A stretch of 64,000 nucleotides of DNA from Bathymodiolus brooksi (taxonomy: Eukaryota; Mollusca; Bivalvia; Mytilida; Modiolidae): positions 76,036,829-76,100,828 of the forward strand of contig OY804588.1 in the NCBI GenBank assembly GCA_963680875.1, given 5' to 3'. Shown here piece by piece: positions 9,901 through 24,900 of the stretch (the first letter of the stretch is position 1; each line of letters starts with the position of its first letter). Both the position numbers and the translations under genes were made by a program. Below the pieces are notes generated by a model that did not search any database, had not been told where the DNA came from, and was given only the letters and a program-made list of their open reading frames with translations.

Positions 9901-12900
9901 AGATATGGGTCAGTGTGTTATTATTATCGATCTTTTTTTCATGGAACTTTACACATGTGAGCAAGAATAGACGAGGAACATAATTAAAAAGAAAAAAATG
10001 TGTACTTTTCAAACATGAAAAAAATAATCAAACATTAATTTACCCAATGACTGACCGACTTATTGTCAGAAGAGGATACAAGTTGGGACTGCCTGGCGGC
10101 TAAAGGGACACAATCCTGGCCTTAAAGGCTTTCAGGTGTATCCAGCTCCACAATGTCTGGTGGCAGTAGATTCCAATCCCTCACTGTTCTTGAGAAAAAG
10201 GACATCTTTCTGGTGTCAATACGACAGGATTCTATTTGAAATGCCCTGTTGTGTGTATTTCTAGAGCGTCGACAAGGTAGTATTAGTCTGTTTTCTTTGG
10301 TGATGGATACTAGCTCTCTATTAATTTTGTACATCATCATCAGTCTTGCATCTTTTCTCCTGTTTGCCAAAGGTCTCCATTTGAGTCTCTGGAGCATGTT
10401 GCTGACACTAGATCGGTTTCTCTGGTTGTTGACGACATATCTAGCTGCTCTTCTTTGTACGGCTTCAATTTTGTTTATTTCTGTTTTCGTATAAGGATTC
10501 CAAACAGTACTGGCATATTCAACCAACGGACGAACAAGCGTTTGGTAGGCTTGTTCTTTAATCCTGATTGATGGAATTTTCAGGTTCCTCCTGAGGAATC
10601 CTAGAGTTTTATTTGCTTTGGCAGTTATATTGTTGATGTGCTGATCCCACTGCAACTTATTGGTGATTGTTAATCCAAGATATTTAGCTGATGTTACTAG
10701 CTCTAGAGTGTGACCATGCAAATGGTAGTTTGCCTCAGTCTTCTTTGTTTTATTTGTTACTCTTAGGACTCTTGCAGGTACTAATCTCGTTGAAATTTGA
10801 CTTCCGAAGCTATATTCTGTTCTTTCTTTCCAGTCAATAGCTTCGGAACTCAAATCTCAATGGGCTTAGTCTTGTTTACAGCCTCAAAAACTAGGTTGGC
10901 CTGGACGCACCGTGATGACTGATGTAAACTACTCATCATTACATCAATTTTAAGATTGTGTCTATATATACATGTATGTAATATACAAAAATGAAGTCAA
11001 TTGCAGCAGTTATTCTAGATACTAATGATTTTTTGAATAAGAGCACTTTGTATAAATGTTTAGTAATGGTGTAATTTCATTGAGATTTGACTCTCAAAGC
11101 TATTTTCTGCTCTGTATTCCCAGTCGAATGTATTCTGGAAACTTTTTGAGGCCATCAGCAATGGCCCAAAATTCGCAGTGAATATTCATTAAAATGCGTC
11201 TTTAACTTCTTGAAACTGTAAGAAAATATCATTATTTTTTTCAGATTTTAACAAGAAAATGTGTCTATATAAAATCTTATCTGAGCTTGGTCTGCCACAA
11301 TCTGTCCATGACAAAATATGCATCGGAATGCACTGGGGGTCCAATTTTAAATTTCCAGAATATATTTTGTAGTGCTTGTGACTAGATTTGAGGGTAATAT
11401 ACATGTAGAGCAGAAAATGGCTTCGAGAGTCAAATCTGAACAAGATTAGTAACGCGGTTGAAGAAAGCATAGCTTCTGTGTAATAATAAATTATGTTCTT
11501 TTTTTCAGAGAACTTTATGAAGTATTTAGGAAATATGACGATGGCAATGCAAGAATACCTTTGTGTCAGCTAAGGGATGCCTTCAATGACGTGTTTTTGT
11601 TTCCATCTAAATCACAGAGTAAGTACTGTTAGCTGTTGAAGAACATGCAAAACAAAACTGATAAAATTACATGTTACAGGCAAAAAACATAGGATGTGCC
11701 ACTGGGTGTAGAAAATTAGAAATCCAATTGAATTAATATGAGCAACCAAAATTTATTGACTATATATATTCGTTTTATACAGTGACTTACAGTATATCAC
11801 TGTTTGCTTGCAATTTTACTAATGATATCAATTTGTGAAAGGTTTTTGCATTTTTTTCACTTATGTTTACTATTGAAAAAATTCACTATATTTGATGTTT
11901 TAAATGCTGCAGGAAATAGAATATACAATGAATACACGTATGTACATTGTACCTTAATTATTTAGGAATATGAATTTGTTTTGTATTGGGTGCTGAAGAA
12001 GTTTTTCTACCTTTTCCTAAGCTTTATACAAAAATAATAATATTCAGAGACAATGTACATATATATTCTATATATATTTATTTATTTAGTATTTAAAAGA
12101 TATAGAATGTGATTGTGTAAGTTTATAAATATGAAGTTATGAACCAATATATAATTTATTTTATTGTAGTTTTTGAGATGGTACAGTGTGCCGTTGAATA
12201 TGGAAGCCCATGTGAACCAGACCATGTGACTTTTGGAGAGTTTTGTATTCTTGTAACTGAATTGAAAAATCATTATCAAAATTGGTAAGGTTTAAAGCAA
12301 GTATGTAATGTCTAGATGCAAAAAACAAAAAAACAATAGAAAAGCAAACAAATAAAAAACCAAACAGTGTACACAATACATTGCAAACACTCTTAATATC
12401 TTAGTCCTGGCACCAGCTGTGGGATATTTTCAATAAAGCTGTCTCTGTCAAAAAGGAAACATTATCTGCTGCAGACTGCATCATAGATGTCATTTGTAGT
12501 GGTCTAATTGCAGTAAAAACATGACAAGAAAGGTTAAACACTGATGGTCAATAATTTCACCACAAAACGAACAACTACATCTTGCATCAAATCATTGAAC
12601 ATGAAAAAGATGCCTTGTCATTAGAGATCCAGTTATTAAGAGGTGAGGATTTGGTTCCCAATAACCGTGGTAACCCCGCCACATTTTTATGACTGTCCCA
12701 AGCCAGGACATGGATTCCCAATGTTGTATGTTGTGGTCTTTTTTTGTGTTCAGTAAGTTTAGATGAGAGGTGAATGTTGATATTGATGGAACTGTTGACC
12801 ATCTCTGTTTAGATGAGAGGTGAATGTTGATATTGATGGAACTGTTGACCATCACTGTTTAGATGAGAGGTGAATGTTGATATTGATGGAACTGTTGACC

Positions 12901-15900
12901 ATCTCTGTTTAGATGAGAGGTGAATGTTGATATTGATGGAACTGTTGACCATCACTGTTTAGATGAGAGGTGAATGTTGATATTGATGGAACTGTTGACC
13001 ATCTCTGTTTAGATGAGAGGTGAATGTTGATATTGATGGAACTGTTGACCATCACTGTTTAGATGAGAGGTGAATGTTGATATTGATGGAACTGTTGACC
13101 ATCTCTGTTTAGATGAGAGGTGAATGTTGATATTGATGGAACTGTTGACCATCACTGTTTAGATGAGAGGTGAATGTTGATATTGATGGAACTGTTGACC
13201 ATCACTATTTAGATGAGAGGTGAATGTTGATATTGATGGAACTGTTGACCATCACTGTTTAGATGAGAGGTGAATGTTGATATTGATGGAACTGTTGACC
13301 ATCACTGTTTAAACTTTCTGTTCAAAACATAACATATGGTGAAAGAAAACCAGGTGTTGGATTGGATCAGCGTCAGTGCTTAGCGGAGAAGCTGCAAATG
13401 CCAATATTCATAGTCTTGGAATTTCAAACATGAATTACTGTTGATGTATTATAGCATTAACAAATAACAATGTATATATATATATATTACGAATTTAGTT
13501 TGTTACACATATTTTCATTGGTTCCTCAACCCTGAATGTCAGCATATATTCGGAAAACAGACAGGGTATATATTTCAGTCCCCAAAAACGATTAAAACAT
13601 GGACGACAAAACATTACGCTTCACTGAATCAATGGTATAATACGGAATAATAAATGTATTCTTACCAAATTAAATGCTGTTTTTATACTCAAAACGGCTG
13701 CATGACCAAAAAAATATTACAACGGTTAATTCCGTCACAAATACCTGATCGATTCAGCAAACTCCTATGTTCCACGGCTGTACCATAACAAATAAACAAA
13801 ACGTTGAGCCTTGAAAACTTTCAACGTCATGGGGCCACACCAAGGTTTTATTTACATGTTGTTTACATTTAAATTATTGAAACTGTTTCGCAAACCCGTT
13901 GTTTTGTTATGTGATATATCAATGTTATATATATTTATAAAGTTTATAAAATTTACTACATATGAAACTGTATTGATTTAGAAATTTAGTACAGTATTTT
14001 CCTTCATGAGACACCCCCATACATGAAATATGACGCGACACATATTTTGACGTCATTGAAGAATGACGTCAAAGGTACGGAAACGGACATCTAGAGATAC
14101 GAAAAAATGAAAATAAAAGAGGCAAATTTATTTAATACAGTTGGATGTTGTATTAAAAAAAAAAGGTTAAATCCGTAATATATCTGTTATTCAGCTATCA
14201 GACAGGGTATATAATGTGACATTCCCTGCTTAGGATGTATATTCCCTTCGGCTGCGCCTCAGGGAATATAGATCCTAAGCCGGGAATGTCACATTATATA
14301 CCCTGTCTGATAGCTGAATAACTTATAATATATATATACAAGTGTGATAACATTTACATTTAAAAAAAATATCATTTCAGTCAGAATGTAAATTCTCCAA
14401 AGCCAAAAAGTTTGTATAAAGAGAAACGACCAGAATCAGACAGCATTAAATGGAAGAAAAGAGGTAATTAACATAAGATATCAGACGGCTTTATCAAGGA
14501 AATGTATTGGAAAATATAGCAATAAATAACCCATTGGGGCCTCAATATATATCATGTAGTAGTGTGGGTGCTAGGTTTATTTACTTCATTCTGATTGGAG
14601 GAGGTCATTTTGATGGTGGGTGCAGAGATGAAAGTTTTTCTTTGATCAACAGATTTCTTCTTTTTATTTAGTATACTATTTTGAATTATAATGTGTCACA
14701 CTGTCAAAACACCTTGAAAATGAAGGTTTTGGGAAACTGTATAGGGGGGGTTTCCTATTCTTTTAAGCATACTATTTTGAATTATAATGTATCAAACCTT
14801 GTCAAAACAGCTTGAAATTTATTTTTTTCAGGAACTGGATATGGGGTTTTCCTCTTTTTTAGCATACTATTTTGAATTAAAATATCTCACATTTTTTACA
14901 AAACAACTTGAAAATGAAGGTTTTGGAACTGTATAGGTGGGTCCTCTTTTTTCTTTCCATCAGTGATGACTGTCATCTCTGTGGCTGGTATTTGTTTATA
15001 TACTGAGTTTAATTAAATCTGCTATTAATATTTTGTAGTTATAGATTTGTCATCCATACTTGTAACCAAGCAACCTAAATACAAATATGTTAACCTCTAT
15101 GTGGTTTGCATGTTTCAGTTTGTTGATTGCTGTTTTGTTTATTAAATTTGACCCTTTTAGTCCTTTCAGTTACGTGTTTAAGTTTTAAATCTTGGTACAT
15201 GTGCATTTTATTATATGTGTACATTTAATCTTTTCAGTTTTGAGTGCAAGTAATTTGCATGTAACCATAGAAATGACAACTGTTTTAATTTCCGTTTACT
15301 AACGATCAGTTACATGTACAAAAACAAAGAACGATCAAACCTTGTTATGTTGATTTCTGACGAGTGATTCTCATTCTGGTGAATAAATAAAAGTTTTAAA
15401 CGCATAACTTTCATGGATGACTCAAAATTTCTGACTATTCGCTTTCATGAATTATCATGTTATTTTTGTTTTTGATGCAATTATTGTTTTAAACCTTACT
15501 GGCATTTTTTCCGCATACTTTTTTTTTATTATAGTTTAATGTTTGAATATTATCTTATGAAATATTAAATGTAGTAGGCCTTTTGCAGTGAAGTTCGACT
15601 GTAATTTCCTTGGTCCTCTGACAACTCAACAGACCATTAAATATTTGGTCCAATTCTTGGATTACTAAACTCCTTACTGTTGTTATTTTGAGGTTTGGTG
15701 ACATTAATATTAATACAACAAGGTTTGATAATGTACAATAATGTAATATAATGGACGTGTATTTTATTTTTTATTTTAAATTATTAATATTCATTTTCTC
15801 TCATAAAGCATGGTTTATTTATTGTGTATTAATACAATTTTCTAATCTTGTATTACAGCAAAAGAAAAAATTAACAATTGATACTAAAATCGCATGTACC

Positions 15901-18900
15901 TATCGTCCAGATAAAATCAATGAAACAGAATAATGTATAAACTGTTATTCCATTTGGGTTAATTCCATTTTAGTTAAACTGTCTAAAACCCACTATAAAG
16001 CTATTTTCAGCTCTTTGCACTGTTGTGAGCGGTGGCATAACACACTTCACATTTCAATCTCCTTCTTGGAAAACAAGGAGTCAGTTAGTACCATACTTTA
16101 CTGAAATGGTCATTGAACGATTCTTTTAGGATGTTATTTTTCGTAGGCATCGACCGTTCAGTGTTGCCACCAGAACCAATAATGGATTCTGATGGGCTGA
16201 AATCTAAATAATCTGTTTCTCGTAAACCTCATGGGAGAAATATTTGTTACACTTTGGGAATGATCCTTATAAAGTCCTCTGACATGTTGTGTTTTGGTAA
16301 AGATTTAAATTTCAAGATGGCCACCAGCTTAATGATCCAAAATTTAACATAGACTATAATGGGGGAAATTGAGAAAAATATATCTTAAGGGCTAGTCATG
16401 GAAATAATATAAATGGCATGCATCACCATTTTGATAAACAAAGTCAAGATATCTTATATGAAAACTCTAGGGTTTATTGGTTTTCAGTTTTGGGATTCCA
16501 AAATGCAGTGGAACTCCCCCCTCCTCCCTCCCCCTCAAAGAAAAACAAAAAACAAGACAAAACAAATCAAAACCCCCCCAAAAACCCAGTATTCTGAAAA
16601 ATAAGAAATGGGAATGTAAATATACTTGAAAATATATATGGGGATCAAACGTTTAACACAAAGTATAATAAGGAAACTTATTTTTCCCCTAAGAACCACA
16701 TATGGACCCACAATTTTAAATTGCTTTAATCATTGAACAGATTATTAAAGATAAGATCTAACTAGTCGATATTGCATTTATTGTTTATCACTGATTGGTA
16801 ATTTTCCCCTATCATCATCTTAAATCATTTAAATTTGAAAGGAAATCCCTTTCTTTTTAAATACTGTAATTTGATTGGATGTAAAACAGTTCCTCTGTAC
16901 AAATCAAGATGCAATGTAGTTTGAAATTGGTAATGATATAATTCATTGCCATGAGGACTTCTCTCTCAGTAGATCATGAGTAGAGAGCTCGAGGAATATA
17001 TGAGTGTGATCAGCCGTGGGTTACCAACGAGAGTCTGTCAAATGATTCCTCTAAGTTATGCTTGATTGATTCATATTTCAGAAAATACAACACATTTCCA
17101 AGGTAACAACTGTGTTGTCATAGATACACTTTCTTTGTTTAATGTACTTAGATCTTGACCTTTTTCACATTATGACACCATATTACACATTTTCATTTCC
17201 AACTTTAGTTGTGTATAATAATTTCCTTGTTTGAAGATGAACGTTTTTTTTTCATTTAAAAAAAGACATTTTAATTAGGGTATTTTTTTGGCAGAATTAT
17301 CTTGGTTTTTTTTGTGTTTGATGCAATAATTGTTGACTTTTCTGGTATTTTTTTTCCGTACTTTTTTTTATTTATCTCTTACTGAAATATGGTTGAAAGT
17401 GGTGTTAAACACCATAAAACCAACTTATGAAATAATAAATGTAGTAGACTTTTTGGTTTGCATACTCCCGATTTGATTATAAAATTATAGGTTTTTATAG
17501 AGTTTAGATAGGAGTTATTTCCCTTGCAATGGGCAAAATGGTACCTGTTTTAGCAAGGGAAAGGACAAAGAATTTGAGTGTGATTTCCTCATAATTTATA
17601 GATATTTTAACCTTGTAAAAAATCATAGGATAATTTTATAGCAAATAGAAAATTGACAACTTGTTACAACATTAATATTTTGTACAAATTATGAGAAAAA
17701 TATATGTTATTTTCATTGAACGTTGAATGAATGAGCACCCTTTTGCCCACCTTAAAGGGAATAGCTCCTACAAACATGTGTATAAACATATTATTTTAGA
17801 ATCAAATCAGGAACATGCAAAAGTCTATAGTATGCTAATACATATTTTTAAGATGAGTTTCTTAAGTTTCAGGGTATATAAACAGTTTTATCCCTAGGGC
17901 TAATCATATTATACACATCTAAATATATGGTAGTCAAAATAAAATTTCTGTGTTATCAAAAACTGTGGGGAAATTTTAATCCTTTCTCATGTAACATTTA
18001 AAAATAAAATGTAAAAAAAAGTAAAGACTTTACAGAAATAGGCGAGCGGCATATAAGAGAGGGACTACTATGTTATATAATTATATATGATATTTGAAAA
18101 CACAGAATTTTTTGTTGATATACATCTATGTACACTTTAATTCCTGTTGTAACTTCTATACTATTTATTCTATTATCTAGTTCTTATATCTTATATCACA
18201 CCTTCAACTAATAACTTAACCCACTTTGTATCTAGTGCTACAGTTATTATAATGTAATTTGTAAACACAAAAAAGGAAAAAATGTTTGTGGCTTACCTCC
18301 CCTGATCATGTTTGATATTGTAGTATTATCTCCCTTTAGTAGGTTTGATATTATAGTAAGGCCAAACAAAATTTTTTTTGTTTCTGCTAATATTCTTGAA
18401 AAAAATAAGGTAGGTTAGCAAAAATATTTTTTATTTAATTTTACCTAGGTTATACAGATCAAGGATCTGATTTTATTGCTTCTTGTCTAAAAATGACAAT
18501 AAAAATTTAGGGTAGGAAGGCACTAAAAATTAGGGTTGATAGGGCTAGCGGACACAGAGGAATTTTGTTTCTGGCTCAATAAAAAATATATACTTGTAAC
18601 AAATAGATTATTACTAACATAAAAAAGGGAAATAACTCTTGTCTTCAAAGGGAGATAAGTCACTACTTATATCATTAAAGAGTATCCTTTCTAGATTTAC
18701 ATGCATTTGTAAAGTCAATACAAGAGAAAAATAATGCTTACATGTAAACATGAAAACTAGTCCTATATAATGATCATGATTATATCATACTATGTAGGTA
18801 GAAAGTTCAATGTTCATAGTTCAAAAATAAATACCATTTTCCTAAATTATATACTGTAGACTGTAAGACTAGATATGAAGATATTATAGCTTTAAATAAT

Positions 18901-21900
18901 AACAAAGGAAAATATTTATAAACAAATAGAAGAAACTAGTATCTGTGTTTAATTTAATGTGCTATAAAACTGTCTATTGTTGAAATGTTAATTGAGAGAT
19001 TCAAGTTATGGACAGGTGTGTTTACATGGTCAAAATTTACTTTGAAATTGACTTCAAAATTTACCTGTCCAAATGTTCAAACTTTACCTGTCCAAATGTT
19101 TCAACTTTACCTGTCCAAATGTTTAAACTTTACCTGTCCAAATGTTTAAACTTTACCTGTCCAAATGTTCAATCTTTACCTGTTCAAATGTTTCAACTTT
19201 ACCTGTCCAAATGTTCAAACTTTACCTGTCCAAATGTTTAAACTTTACCTGTCCAAATGTTCAATCTTTACCTGTCCAAATGTTCAAACTTTACCTGTTC
19301 AAATGTTCAAACTTTACCTGTTCAAATGTTTAAGCTTTACCTGTTCAAATGTTTCAACTTTACCTGTCCAAATGTTTAAACTTTACCTGTGCGAATGTTT
19401 AAACTTTACCTGTCCAAATGTTCAATCTTTACCTGTCTAAATGTTCAAACTTTACCTGTTCAAATGTTCAAACTTTACCTGTTCAAATGTTTCAACTTTA
19501 CCTGTCCAAATGTTTCAAACTTTACTTATCCAAATGTTTCAAAGTTTACCTGTCCAAATGTTCAATTTTTACCTGTCCAAATGTTCAACCTTTACCTGTT
19601 CAAATGTTTAAACTTTACCTGTCCAAATGTTCAAAATTTACCTGTCCAAATGTTCAAACTTTACCTGTCCAAATGTTCAAACTTTACCTGTCCAAATGTT
19701 CAAAATTTACCTGTCCAAATGTTTCAAGCTTTACCTGTCCAAATGTTTCAAACACAAATTGGACCATGTAATCATGTTGTCATGTTTTATGGGTCTATTA
19801 AATATTTGAATGGAGTTTGATAAGTGTTTATATTAGACTGTCAAAGTTGTGTTGGAAACAGATGCACAGGAAATGTTTGAAGGGAAAATTTTAATGTGTG
19901 ATATTTTAGACACAGATATAAATACTGCCTATCTTCTTTGCTTTATCATGCTGTATATATTATTAGTTCAAAATTCAACAAAGCCTCTTATATATAAGTT
20001 CTGCTTTCTTAATTACTTGTCGACTTGTTCTGTTGCACTGCAAAGTTGAGCATCAATTTATGTCAATTTCCAAAACATCAAGGTAAAATTTGACAGGAAT
20101 TAACCATTGGATACTTATCATTGTTGCTGTTCTTGTGCAAGGAGGGTTACAGTGTTTAATGCCACTTTCAACAATATTTCAGTTATATTGTGGCGGTCAA
20201 TTTATTGGTAGAGAAAACCGGGAAAAAACCACAAGACACTGACAAACTTTATCACATAATGTTGTATCGAGTACACCTCGCCATAAGCAGGATTCAAACT
20301 CACAACGTTAGTGATGATAGGCACTGATTGCATATGTAGCTTTGAATCCAACTACCAATCGATCACGACCATGAAAGTTTCTCTTGTGCAAGGAATATTA
20401 CTCAATTTTTAAAGTTTATCAATATTTGTTCTCAGTTAGACATATTGCCTGTCATTCTGACAATCTTAGATGTTTGTTGTATATGTTCTTAATTTTTTTT
20501 CATTGGCGATACACTAATATATATCATCCAGTTTGCGGTCATGCCATGTAACATTTCATTCATCTTTCACCATCAATTCATATGCAAGCCAATTAAATAT
20601 ACTGATTAATCGGACAACAGCTTGGTTTTGATACATAATGATTTAGTAACCAAATTTCTGATTGGTCAGTTGAAAATATGAACCCTGACAATCAGACATG
20701 ACCTTATACATCATGCCCTTAAATGTAAATGTATCGCCAAAGAAAAAAAATTAAAAAGATACAACAAACCTCTAATTTTAATACGATTGTCATTCTGACA
20801 GCTTCTTTGAGAAATAAGGGCCAATAATCATCAATTTATATTTAAATTAATTAAATATATTAAAATGTTGTACAATTTTCTTGTGTAATGAGGTTTAAAT
20901 TAATAGTTTAGTTTTATATGTATGTTTTGTAGATCGTTATTTGTCCTTTTGTACTTTTTTTTGGCCATTATGTTGTCTGTTCTTCTTTGATTTATGGATT
21001 CTGATTACCCCTTTGGTATCTTCAAACTCTTCTTAATAGGTGTTACTTCAGATTTGAAACTAATATATGTATTTTTTGTTAAATTCCTACTGTAATATAA
21101 TTTCAGTTTTCCTTGGAGGTTCATGTAACCCTACAACATGGAGACAAGACTTGGCTATACCCTTTCTTAAGGACCATAGTATAACATTTTATAATCCTGT
21201 AAGTTCAAAGGTCATAATTTAGAACTTCAATAAGTTTTACTTACATAGTACATTTGTACTTTTATTGATGATGTCAGTCTGTCTAAAAACAGCCAATTAG
21301 ACCAATATGCCAAGGATTTCAATATTTTTCAAGTCTACCAGTATTTCACTATTTGCAGGCAGTACTTTTTATTAAAATGTGAGCATTTCTCATGAATATC
21401 TTATACAACACTTTTTAAAATGAGGAGGTACCCATTACGATTTTAAATGGGTAAAAGTACCTGGTACGGCCCCTTATTGAAAGGCCTGCTATCCTGTATA
21501 TACATGTACAGTGTACTTATTGATGATGTACAAATGTATATACATGTACATGAAAAAACTGCCAATTTGAACAGTACTATCATGTACAGGTGTATGTGTA
21601 CATGTACAATGTATTGAGTGGATGAGTCAGAAACAAAGTACTTATATTGCTGTTCTTCATCCGTTAAAAAACTGCCAATTAGAGCACTACCCTGTATATA
21701 CATGTACAGTTTACTCTGATTGGAAGAGTTAGAAATAAAGTCCTTTTATGGCTGTACTTCAATCTTCCAAAAAAACCAACTATCGTGTATATAACAGGTA
21801 CTATTTATTTTACATTGAATGAGGTTTTATTTGAAAAATTAAAAAAAATTCTCAGCAAAGTAATGAAGATAAAAATAAACAATTGCAAATTTTTTAATTT

Positions 21901-24900
21901 TATACAGCAGGTTCAAAACTGGAGACCAGAATTAGTGGAACTTGAAGCACAAGCTAAAGAGGTAAATAAAGGGAGATAAATATAGATATACATAAGTTTG
22001 TCATGTGTTTTTATATTATGGAATTCCAATTTTCTGTTTACAACGTGACAATTAAATGTAGCTCGAAATAATAATTTTCAAGATGGTTTTTGTCATTATT
22101 ACACATTTTACAATGATAAGCACATTTTTGTACAGGAAATATGGTTGAATTCAGGACTCTTCTATATAATGCCCTGGCCAGGACTCTTCTATATAATGCT
22201 TTGGCCAGGACTCTTCTATATAATGCCCTGGCCAGGACCCTTCTATATAATGCCCTGGCCAGGACTCTTCTATATAATGCCCTGGCCAGGACTCTTCTAT
22301 ATAATGCCCTGGCCAGGACCCTTCTATATAATGCCCTGGCCTGATATGGATTTAGAATGTAAAACCTGTATCAGCCCTCACACAATCTCTATTTTTGTTG
22401 TCTGCAACATCATTACCAAAACAAACATGGCGGAGAATGATTTCCTGTTGATGTTACAGACAATATTACTCTTGTATTTTGAAGGAAATGGAACAACCTG
22501 ATACAATAATAAAAACAAAATAATTGATGAAGGAAAAAAAGTTGAATTGTCTGTTATTTGAAATTTAAATATCATTTCATTGATGACTAACTTTTTGACA
22601 AAATTGAAATTGTTATAAATAATAATTTCTGTTGCTAAGCATTAATAAACTTAGTTAACTGTTCATATTTTATATATTTTGACATATTAGTCTATCAAGT
22701 TTGAAATATGTGATAAATAGACCATCACATGACATTTTCCATATCGTCACTGGTAAATCATCCTTGATCCATATCGGACCTCGGGCTAAAGCTCTCAATT
22801 GCATGTTGAAGTCTCCAAATTATATCGGGGCTGATATGGAAAATGTCATGTTAAAATTTATAATAATTTGCTTAATATTGTATTGAATTTTTGTATTTTT
22901 TGTTTGTTTGTAAACTGGGAATGCCAAGATTGCTACTTATAGATTAATGTATGCCCTTTTCCATATCAAGATGTTATCATCCCGAGAGACTGATATCGGC
23001 CAGAGGGCTTTAGCCCGAGGGTCGATATCGGTCGAGGGATGATAACAGTCCTGATATGGAAAAAGGCATGCATTAATCTATTTATCACATATTTCAACAT
23101 TGAATTAAAAAAACCAAAATTAACTTCCCACACAGACATGGATATGAGTGATCGATATCGGTTGAGGGTTCTGCTTCCAAAATGCCAACAAATCTTTCCT
23201 TGCCGAACGTCAACATTTTCCAAACAACAATTGACAGTTGGGTGGAAGTGACATCATGGGGCTCACGAGAGGCTTGATATCGTGTTATCAGAGTTTTGCC
23301 CCGATGGCAGATATCGCTGTGGCACTTCTGGTGTCTACGTATGGGCAAAATTGACGTTATTACTTATAAATATGTGATAAAACTCTATATAATTTTCGAC
23401 TTTCATGATCACATAATTTTGTTAGTTAAATTGAAATCCAATTATTTACCTTTCCAGAGATCCTAGTAGGATAAAATTTTGAAGAGTCTCAGTCAAAAAG
23501 TCATGAGTCCCACTAGTTCATTCTTTGTTATTTTTTTGGGTAAGAAATGGTGAGTCTGAAAGACAAGTGACGAGTCCAGGACTCACTTAGACAAGTTACA
23601 AGTGTCTCTGCTGTCATATAATTACAAGTTTTAATACTATGATTTTCAGAATGCTGATATTATGTTTTTTGTGATTGATAAAGAAACAAGAGGAATATCA
23701 TCATTGATTGAAGTCGGTTACTTGGTTGGTGAGTTTTTATATGTAGTTATGATGATAAACAGTCTATCTAATTAATCAGTCAACTTCAAACTATATCAAA
23801 CTGAGTTTATATATGTAAATATGTTGATAAACAGTCAGTCAAACAGTCAGCTCATTTCAAACTATATTAAACTGTCTAGTTTTCTTACTATTTAGTTGAT
23901 GAGAGCCCTGTGGTTGTATTTTGTCTGCATTTGTGTCTTTGGGAACAATGCTGACAGTATTTTTAAGATTGCATCACTCATATTTTGTTTTCTTGTTCGT
24001 AACTCCACGTCTGGGAAATAAAATCTATACACCAAATAACATCAAAGCTATAAAGAAGTCCAGATTTAGCGTTTATTGGCAGAAATAGAGAGTACAGCTC
24101 AACTACGAACTAGGAGTAGTAGCAGTTTCACACTGATGTTAGGGTATGAGAGATACTCATTATTCAATACCACTACAAAGTCAAGAGATTCTGAACAGAC
24201 CAGTTTTTGTGCTAGATATTCTGAACAGAGTCTGAACATTACTGAACATTCTAAACATAGACTGAACAGATTCTGAACATTTTGAACATTACTGAAAATT
24301 CTGAACAGATTCTGAACATTCTGAACATGGACTGAACAGAGTCTGAACATTACTGAACATTCTGAACATTGATTGAACAGATTCTGAACATTACTAATCA
24401 TCTCATCTTATTGCTCACACCATGATATAGTCGAGCAATTGCTCACATTACTCATACAATAATCACTCAATCCATTTACACCTAAAATGAACTTGACACA
24501 TGTCTTTGTATTTAACTTGACACATGTCTTTGTATTTAACTTGACACATGTCTTTGTATTTAACTTGACACACGTCTTTGTATTTAACTTGACACACGTC
24601 TTTGTATTTAGCTTGACACACATCTTTGTATTTAACTTGACACATGTCTTTGTATTTAACTTGACACATGTCTTTGTATTTAACGAGTAAATACTGTTGT
24701 ATTGGAGAGGGTCGACTGTCATGGTCATGATCGTATGGTAGTTGGATTTACAACTACTTATGCAATCAGTGCATATCACCACTAAAGTCGTGAGTTCGAA
24801 CCCCGTTCATGGCGAAGTGTACTCGATACCACATTATGTGATAAAGTTTGTCAATTACTTGTGACATGTTGGTGGTTTTCTCTGGGTACACCAGTTTCCT

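Noticed and set aside
19008..19820. Cysteine-containing repeat frames resembling a secreted Cys-rich protein
   Set aside because: The 23-bp unit gives the same peptide pattern in all three plus frames, so it carries no coding signal.
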